From positions 1 through 64,000 of the forward strand of contig NZ_JACLZC010000005.1 in NCBI RefSeq assembly GCF_016901735.1: DNA of 64,000 bases. The letters run 5' to 3'. Each line of letters begins with the position of its first letter. The first letter of the stretch is position 1. Source of the stretch: Pseudoflavonifractor phocaeensis (GTDB lineage: Bacteria; Bacillota; Clostridia; Oscillospirales; Oscillospiraceae). The notes beneath the pieces were generated by a model. It had not been told where the DNA came from. It made no database searches and was given only the letters and a program-made list of their open reading frames with translations. This document shows positions 59,310 through 64,000 of this stretch, piece by piece. The translations under genes and the position numbers were made by a program.

Positions 59310-59978
59310 GTGGCAAAGACACTTATTTTACTATTTGCTGCTCTTGCTTTGACCTTTTCCCTTAGCGCCTGCGGCGGAAACTCAGATGCGGTTCCAGATC
59401 ATTCTGGGGAGGAGGTTGTGCAGTCCAATACCGGTACAAATCAGGTGGAAGAGCTTCCACCCGACGAAAGCGCAAGCCCGCCCGGCGATGAAGAATATGT
59501 TGTCGATACACCCTCAATCCCTGCTGGCCCGGCGACCATCGAAGATTTCACGACACAGTTGGATCTCACACCCTACTACACCGAAGAAGGCTTTGATCTG
59601 GATGCCGTGGCCGAATACTTTGGCTTCACAAAAGGCCCCGAAAAGCCAGACGACGGCCACATAACCTATCTGCGGCAAGTCGATGGCATTACCTGTTCGG
59701 CCCAGTATCACAGCACAGGCCCCTATCCCATCGGAGCCTCCTGCGCAGAGGATTACAGTGAAAAAGGAGCCGCACTGTGGAGAGTGGAACCAGATGCCCT
59801 TACTGATATCCAAGATCCCACGGAGACGATTCGCATTAAAAACTATGACTTTTCTATTCCCAAAGGCCTTGAAATTGTACTTTCATACATCTTGGAAAAC
59901 TCTGCACATGTTGATCCGGCACCCTTTCCGTCAAACTTTGATCTCATAACCGTTTATCCCAACCAAACAAACCAGTAG
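59310..59978 (+). CDS. Lipoprotein of unknown function, gene 3
   Basis: A 222-residue lipoprotein with lipobox L-S-A-C (near 20), a Glu/Pro/Ser linker to about 65, and a small alpha/beta domain. No known family. The start is GTG 59310 after GGGAGG. It lies 24 bases after gene 2. Confidence 0.75.
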   Translation: MAKTLILLFAALALTFSLSACGGNSDAVPDHSGEEVVQSNTGTNQVEELPPDESASPPGDEEYVVDTPSIPAGPATIEDFTTQLDLTPYYTEEGFDLDAVAEYFGFTKGPEKPDDGHITYLRQVDGITCSAQYHSTGPYPIGASCAEDYSEKGAALWRVEPDALTDIQDPTETIRIKNYDFSIPKGLEIVLSYILENSAHVDPAPFPSNFDLITVYPNQTNQ

Positions 59979-60028
59979 AATAAATTACCCAGCTCTGTGC
60001 TGCAAAATACAAAAGAGGAGATGAAGAA

Positions 60029-61105
60029 ATGAAGCGAGTTTTATCATTCTTATTATCCCTGGTGTTTATGGTGGGCATATCCACCACTGCCTTTGCCGCA
60101 GGAAACACCTATAACGACGTCTCTACTTCTCATTGGGCCTACCAGTATATCGAGAGTGTCACCGAAAAGGGGCTTTTTGGCGGTGTCGGCGGAGGTAAGT
60201 TCTCTCCGGAAACGCCCTTCACCCGCGCGCAAGTGACCCAGACGCTTTACAATGCTTACAGCCAAACCCTCACCGGTACCCTTGACAGCAATACGGGTGT
60301 CAGCGGATTGACTGGCAGAGAATGGTACAAGACGCCCTTGCGCTGGGCCTTGTCTTACAACCTGCTGGATGGCGCTTATAACGACATGGGCTCTATTTAC
60401 GGAGCGGATCCGGAGGCCACCTGCGATCGCAAGGGCGCAGCTTTGGCAATGTACCGCCTGGCAGGCGCTCTGGGTGTGGAGCTGCCCGCCACCAATGCTG
60501 CGATTGATTTCCCCGACATTGCCGCTCTCGATGCCGAGTACCAGACTGCCATTACAGCCCTGCAGCGTGCGGGAGTACTGGCCGGATTGCCGGGCGGCAT
60601 CTACGGTCCAAATGAGCCTCTGAACCGCGCCCAGGCCGCCACCATCCTCGACCGCTTTACCGATATCCCCGGCCTGGAGTCCACTGTCAAGACTACGCCC
60701 GACCAAGATACCGCAAACCTCTTTGCCAACGCCCCAACCTTCTCTGGTCCTAAAGTCTGGTGGAATAAGGACGTCTATCAGGAATTCGTGGACTATGCCA
60801 ATACCAAGGAAAATCTTGTCACCCATGTAGAGATTTACAGTGATAAGGTCGTGATCTATCTTGCCACCGACTGGCCCTATACCTATTGCAATAAATATAC
60901 ATTCACCAACGACAGCTGCACAGTCACGACGTATCATTGGAAACCGCTAACAGATGAGTACTACATAACATTTGAAGATGTCAAGGCCGACGGCTACGAA
61001 TCGCTGATGGTGGAGGTAGACAGATCTCAAAATTTTTACGAATACTTCAGCGTCAGATCTCCTTGGACTGAGGCAGTCCCTTCGACCGCGCGTCCTTGGG
61101 ACTGA
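60029..61105 (+). CDS. S-layer homology (SLH) domain protein
   Basis: A 358-residue exported protein. A signal peptide ends near A-F-A-A (24), then two or three SLH units (Y-N-D-V-S-T-S-H-W-A near 28, L-T-G-R-E-W-Y near 90, F-P-D-I-A-A-L-D near 160), then a 130-residue domain with several aromatic residues and no known fold. SLH units anchor proteins to secondary cell-wall polymers. It closes the lipoprotein block, likely as its wall-bound partner. Confidence 0.88.
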   Translation: MKRVLSFLLSLVFMVGISTTAFAAGNTYNDVSTSHWAYQYIESVTEKGLFGGVGGGKFSPETPFTRAQVTQTLYNAYSQTLTGTLDSNTGVSGLTGREWYKTPLRWALSYNLLDGAYNDMGSIYGADPEATCDRKGAALAMYRLAGALGVELPATNAAIDFPDIAALDAEYQTAITALQRAGVLAGLPGGIYGPNEPLNRAQAATILDRFTDIPGLESTVKTTPDQDTANLFANAPTFSGPKVWWNKDVYQEFVDYANTKENLVTHVEIYSDKVVIYLATDWPYTYCNKYTFTNDSCTVTTYHWKPLTDEYYITFEDVKADGYESLMVEVDRSQNFYEYFSVRSPWTEAVPSTARPWD

Positions 61106-61122
61106 CGAATGTATCCCTCCCT

Positions 61123-61157
61123 AAAAATGGCGGAAGATGTTTCTTCCGCCATTTTTA
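61123..61157 (+). terminator. Terminator after the SLH gene
   Basis: AAAAATGGCGGAAGA pairs with TCTTCCGCCATTTTT around a 5-base loop; T-run included. Confidence 0.93.
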
Positions 61158-61203
61158 TAATCATGTTATTATAAAAGCAATCTAATAAAACAGGAATTAC
61201 AGT

Positions 61204-62046
61204 ATGTCCCAGCCAGATCAGATAGATTTAACCGCAGAAGAAAAATCATATTTGCAGGCATTGATTGACGCAAAGAAGGTTCCTCCGCGTGTCTCTGACC
61301 GAGCAAAGATCCTGTTGTTACGTTCAGATGGGGTATCACCCAGCGAAATTCACCGGAGGCTACATATTCAATCAAAGAGCGTCCAATTGTGTCTGGATAA
61401 GTTCAGATCGGATGGTCTGATGCGGGCTTTACAGGATGACCAGCGTAGCGGCCATCCAAAAGAGATCTCGGAAGAAGCCATGCAGTGGATCGTCCAAACA
61501 GCTAAAAAATCTCCACGAACTCTGGGGTATGAGCAAGATCTCTGGTCAATCGCTTTACTTCACCAATATGTGCAGCAGCACGCAAAAGAGGCGGGTTTTC
61601 CAAGGCTGGAGCGCATCACTTCTCCGACCGTGTCCAGGATCGTAAACCAAGCGGATCGGCAGAACTTAAAAGTGAGAAAAACCAGAAAACTAAATGGCTT
61701 TAATTTAATCAACTGCACCGAAGTTCTGATTTATTGCCGCACATACCCCAGATATAAAAATGGGTCGGACGGTGTGCGGATAATAGGCTGCGATGTGGTA
61801 ACGGCGGAGATCTTCGTATCTGAGCCGAAATCCGCCCTTCAGGTCTCGTGCATCCAGCTTCTTGAGCTACTCGACGGCAGATATCCGGAAACTTATACGA
61901 TCCGCATTATTGACGATGATTGCCGAGTTTTTAAGTCGCCGGAGATCCAGCTTTATATCTGGGGCAAGCGAAAGGGGCGCTTTGAAGTATATACCCTTCC
62001 TACGGAAGAAAAATATGCGGAAAAACTCCTATCAGTTAGCTCATAG
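61204..62046 (+). CDS. IS630-like protein, catalytically degraded
   Basis: A 280-residue protein. The N-terminal half matches IS630-type transposases: helix-turn-helix (S-P-S-E-I-H-R-R-L-H-I-Q-S-K-S-V) and the arm region. In the second half the expected catalytic acids are hard to place: a D-D-D occurs in R-I-I-D-D-D-C-R, but the first Asp and the final Glu with its N-P-I-E-like context are missing. It may be a truncated transposase or a captured DNA-binding protein. No terminal repeats are visible. Confidence 0.6.
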   Translation: MSQPDQIDLTAEEKSYLQALIDAKKVPPRVSDRAKILLLRSDGVSPSEIHRRLHIQSKSVQLCLDKFRSDGLMRALQDDQRSGHPKEISEEAMQWIVQTAKKSPRTLGYEQDLWSIALLHQYVQQHAKEAGFPRLERITSPTVSRIVNQADRQNLKVRKTRKLNGFNLINCTEVLIYCRTYPRYKNGSDGVRIIGCDVVTAEIFVSEPKSALQVSCIQLLELLDGRYPETYTIRIIDDDCRVFKSPEIQLYIWGKRKGRFEVYTLPTEEKYAEKLLSVSS

Positions 62047-62103
62047 ACTTCTTTGTGCCATGTATTTTTATTTCATCAAAAGTTTTTGAACGCAAACATA
62101 TAT

Positions 62104-62132
62104 TTGAAATATCAGACGAGCGGTGATATAAT
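62104..62132 (+). promoter_or_regulatory. Promoter of the small XRE gene
   Basis: TTGAAA, a 17-base spacer and TATAAT (62127-62132), 46 bases upstream of the start codon. Near-consensus. Confidence 0.8.
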
Positions 62133-62177
62133 AAGCACATTGATGTACAGGATTATGGAGATAGTGAGGTCTAAGTT

Positions 62178-62381
62178 ATGACTGTAAGCTACAAAAAACT
62201 CTGGAAGCTGCTCATCGACCGAGATTTAAAGAAGAAAGATCTCGAAGCGATGGCGCAGGTGAGTCATTACACGATGAACAAGCTCACCCATGGCGACAAT
62301 GTTACAACCGATGTGCTCGGGCGGATCTGCAAGGCTTTGGATTGTTCTTTGGACGACATTATGGAGTTTGTGGATGAGTAA
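62178..62381 (+). CDS. Small XRE-family regulator
   Basis: A 67-residue Cro/CI-type regulator (K-K-D-L-E-A-M-A-Q-V-S-H-Y-T-M-N-K-L, then L-G-R-I-C-K-A-L-D-C-S-L-D-D-I). It lies 55 bases before the second hsdM, where small controller proteins often regulate restriction genes. Confidence 0.85.
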   Translation: MTVSYKKLWKLLIDRDLKKKDLEAMAQVSHYTMNKLTHGDNVTTDVLGRICKALDCSLDDIMEFVDE

Positions 62382-62436
62382 AGCCTATATGCGCTTATGC
62401 TATACTTAAAACGGAGTCTGAAAGGAGTCGCCTACT

Positions 62437-64000
62437 ATGAACAAACAACAGCTTGCGGCAAAGATCTGGGAATCTGCCAATAAGCTCCGCTCAAAAATTG
62501 AGGCCAATGAGTACAAGGACTATATTCTTGGCTTTATTTTCTATAAATTCCTCTCGGATAAGGAAGAACAGTTTCTGCGCAAAGACGGCTGGGAGAGCGA
62601 TGACCTGCAAGAACTCACCGAGGACGATGCGGACACTGTGGCTTACTGCCGCCGCCAGCTTGGCTATTTTATCGCCTATGAACATCTCTTCTCCACCTGG
62701 CTGGCCAAAGGCAAGGACTTTGACGTCTCCAATGTCACCGACGCGCTCTCTGCGTTCAATCGCCTGATCGATCCAAAACACAAAAAGGTTTTCGAGAAGA
62801 TTTTTGATACCCTTGATACCGGCCTGAGCAAGCTGGGCGACACCTCCGGCGCACGAACCAAGGCGATCAGTAACCTACTGCAGCTGATCAAGGACATTCC
62901 CATGGACGGCAAAGAGGATTATGACGTCCTGGGCTTCATTTATGAGTACCTGATCAGCAACTTCGCGGCAAATGCCGGTAAAAAGGCTGGGGAGTTCTAT
63001 ACCCCGCATGAGGTCTCCCTGCTGATGTCGGAGATCGTGGCCGATCACCTGAAAGACCGCGACAAGATCGAAATCTATGACCCCACCAGTGGCTCCGGTT
63101 CCTTGCTGATCAACATTGGCCAGAGTGCGGCCAGGCGCATGGGCGGAAAGGACAACATTAAGTACTACGCCCAAGAACTCAAGGAAAATACATACAACCT
63201 CACCCGCATGAATCTGGTGATGCGCGGGATTCTCCCGGACAACATCGTTACCCGTAACGGCGACACGCTGGAGGAAGACTGGCCCTTCTTTGACGAAGAA
63301 CATGTTTACAGCCCGCTTTATGTGGACGCAGTCGTCTCCAATCCGCCCTATTCTCAGCATTGGGAACCCACCGAGGACAAAAAGCACGACCCGCGCTACG
63401 CCAATTACGGCATGGCCCCCAAAAGCAAGGCCGATTATGCCTTTTTGCTCCATGATCTCTATCACCTCAAGCCCGACGGCATCATGACCATCGTTCTACC
63501 CCATGGCGTATTGTTTCGGGGCGGCGAGGAGGGTGAGATCCGCCGCAACCTGATCGAGAAAAACAATATTGATGCAATCATTGGACTCCCGGCCAATATC
63601 TTCTTTGGCACTGGTATTCCCACCATCATTATGGTGCTGCGCCAGAAGCGGCCCAATACCGATGTACTGATCGTCGATGCCTCCAAGCACTTTGAGAAAG
63701 TTGGCAAAAACAACAAGCTCCGCGCTTCTGACATCAAGCGAATCGTGGACACGGTAGTGCAGCGCAAAACCGTGGACAAGTTCTCCCGGGTGGTAGAGCG
63801 CGACGAGATCCGCCGCAATGATTACAACCTGAATATACCGCGCTATGTGGATTCCTCCGAGCAGGCTGAGTCGTGGGATATTCTGGCTGTGATGTCCGGC
63901 GGCATCCCCAATGGAGAGATCGACCAGCTGCGAGATTACTGGGACGCTTTCCACGATCTGCGCGGCAAGCTGTTCCGTTCCGACTCCGCGTCCTATTCCG
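62437..64000 (+). CDS. hsdM: Type I methylase subunit of a second RM system (partial)
   Basis: An incomplete gene, 521 codons to the window edge, open throughout. N-terminal HsdM helical domain (I-W-E-S-A-N-K-L-R), F-Y-T-P-H-E-V (near 188), SAM motif D-P-T-S-G-S-G-S-L-L (near 214), catalytic V-S-N-P-P-Y-S (near 304). It is a different lineage from the hsdM at 20925 (F-Y-T-P and D-P-T-S-G-S-G against D-P-A-C-G-T-A-G). ATG 62437 follows AAAGGAG. hsdS and hsdR should follow outside the window. Confidence 0.92.
   Translation, partial: MNKQQLAAKIWESANKLRSKIEANEYKDYILGFIFYKFLSDKEEQFLRKDGWESDDLQELTEDDADTVAYCRRQLGYFIAYEHLFSTWLAKGKDFDVSNVTDALSAFNRLIDPKHKKVFEKIFDTLDTGLSKLGDTSGARTKAISNLLQLIKDIPMDGKEDYDVLGFIYEYLISNFAANAGKKAGEFYTPHEVSLLMSEIVADHLKDRDKIEIYDPTSGSGSLLINIGQSAARRMGGKDNIKYYAQELKENTYNLTRMNLVMRGILPDNIVTRNGDTLEEDWPFFDEEHVYSPLYVDAVVSNPPYSQHWEPTEDKKHDPRYANYGMAPKSKADYAFLLHDLYHLKPDGIMTIVLPHGVLFRGGEEGEIRRNLIEKNNIDAIIGLPANIFFGTGIPTIIMVLRQKRPNTDVLIVDASKHFEKVGKNNKLRASDIKRIVDTVVQRKTVDKFSRVVERDEIRRNDYNLNIPRYVDSSEQAESWDILAVMSGGIPNGEIDQLRDYWDAFHDLRGKLFRSDSASYS

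Overview
The window looks like the chromosome of a GC-rich Clostridia, most likely Oscillospiraceae (Flavonifractor/Lawsonibacter-like). This is inferred from the HPr kinase, the CsoR-type copper operon, the base composition and the family mix. No rRNA or marker gene fixes the genus.

Bases 1-10,300 are ordinary chromosome: a DUF5655 gene, a nucleotidyltransferase operon, a csoR-copA copper operon whose copA ends in a fused copper-chaperone domain, a VTT-family membrane protein, a TrmH-type methyltransferase, hprK, an S-adenosylhomocysteine hydrolase gene and tRNA-Pro(UGG).

Bases ~10,300-27,950 are a first mobile element. It has a MobV relaxase, a P4/D5-type replication helicase, an XRE regulator with a sigma-like gene, a serine recombinase, and a defence cargo on the minus strand. 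The cargo is an HD/Hsp90-like ATPase followed by a type I restriction-modification operon. Two small genes that share an unusual sequence motif sit between hsdS and hsdR. A tandem array of stem-loops lies just beyond hsdR.

Bases ~27,950 to at least 56,400 are a second element, read mostly on the minus strand. It has three adjacent recombinase-type genes, a run of small accessory genes (DUF4314, two DUF5049 paralogues), a replication-relaxation protein, a coupling ATPase, an MT-A70 methyltransferase, and an operon with a Clp-like AAA+ ATPase, a JAMM-E1 fusion, a possible E2-like protein and a 28-residue peptide. No VirB4 or other secretion-channel gene is visible, so the element looks mobilizable rather than self-transmissible, unless the rest lies outside. 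Plus-strand cargo includes a STAND ATPase with a DUF11 tail, a membrane-tethered ECF sigma factor and a surface protein with FISUMP domains that resembles Saccharibacteria proteins. An IS30-family element has split a SLOG-type gene with a clear 3-bp target duplication.

Bases ~56,600-61,100 hold three lipoproteins and an SLH protein behind an ECF-style promoter. The same promoter pattern occurs near 45.5 kb, so the tethered sigma factor may control this block. The window ends in a second, unrelated type I methyltransferase gene that continues past base 64,000.
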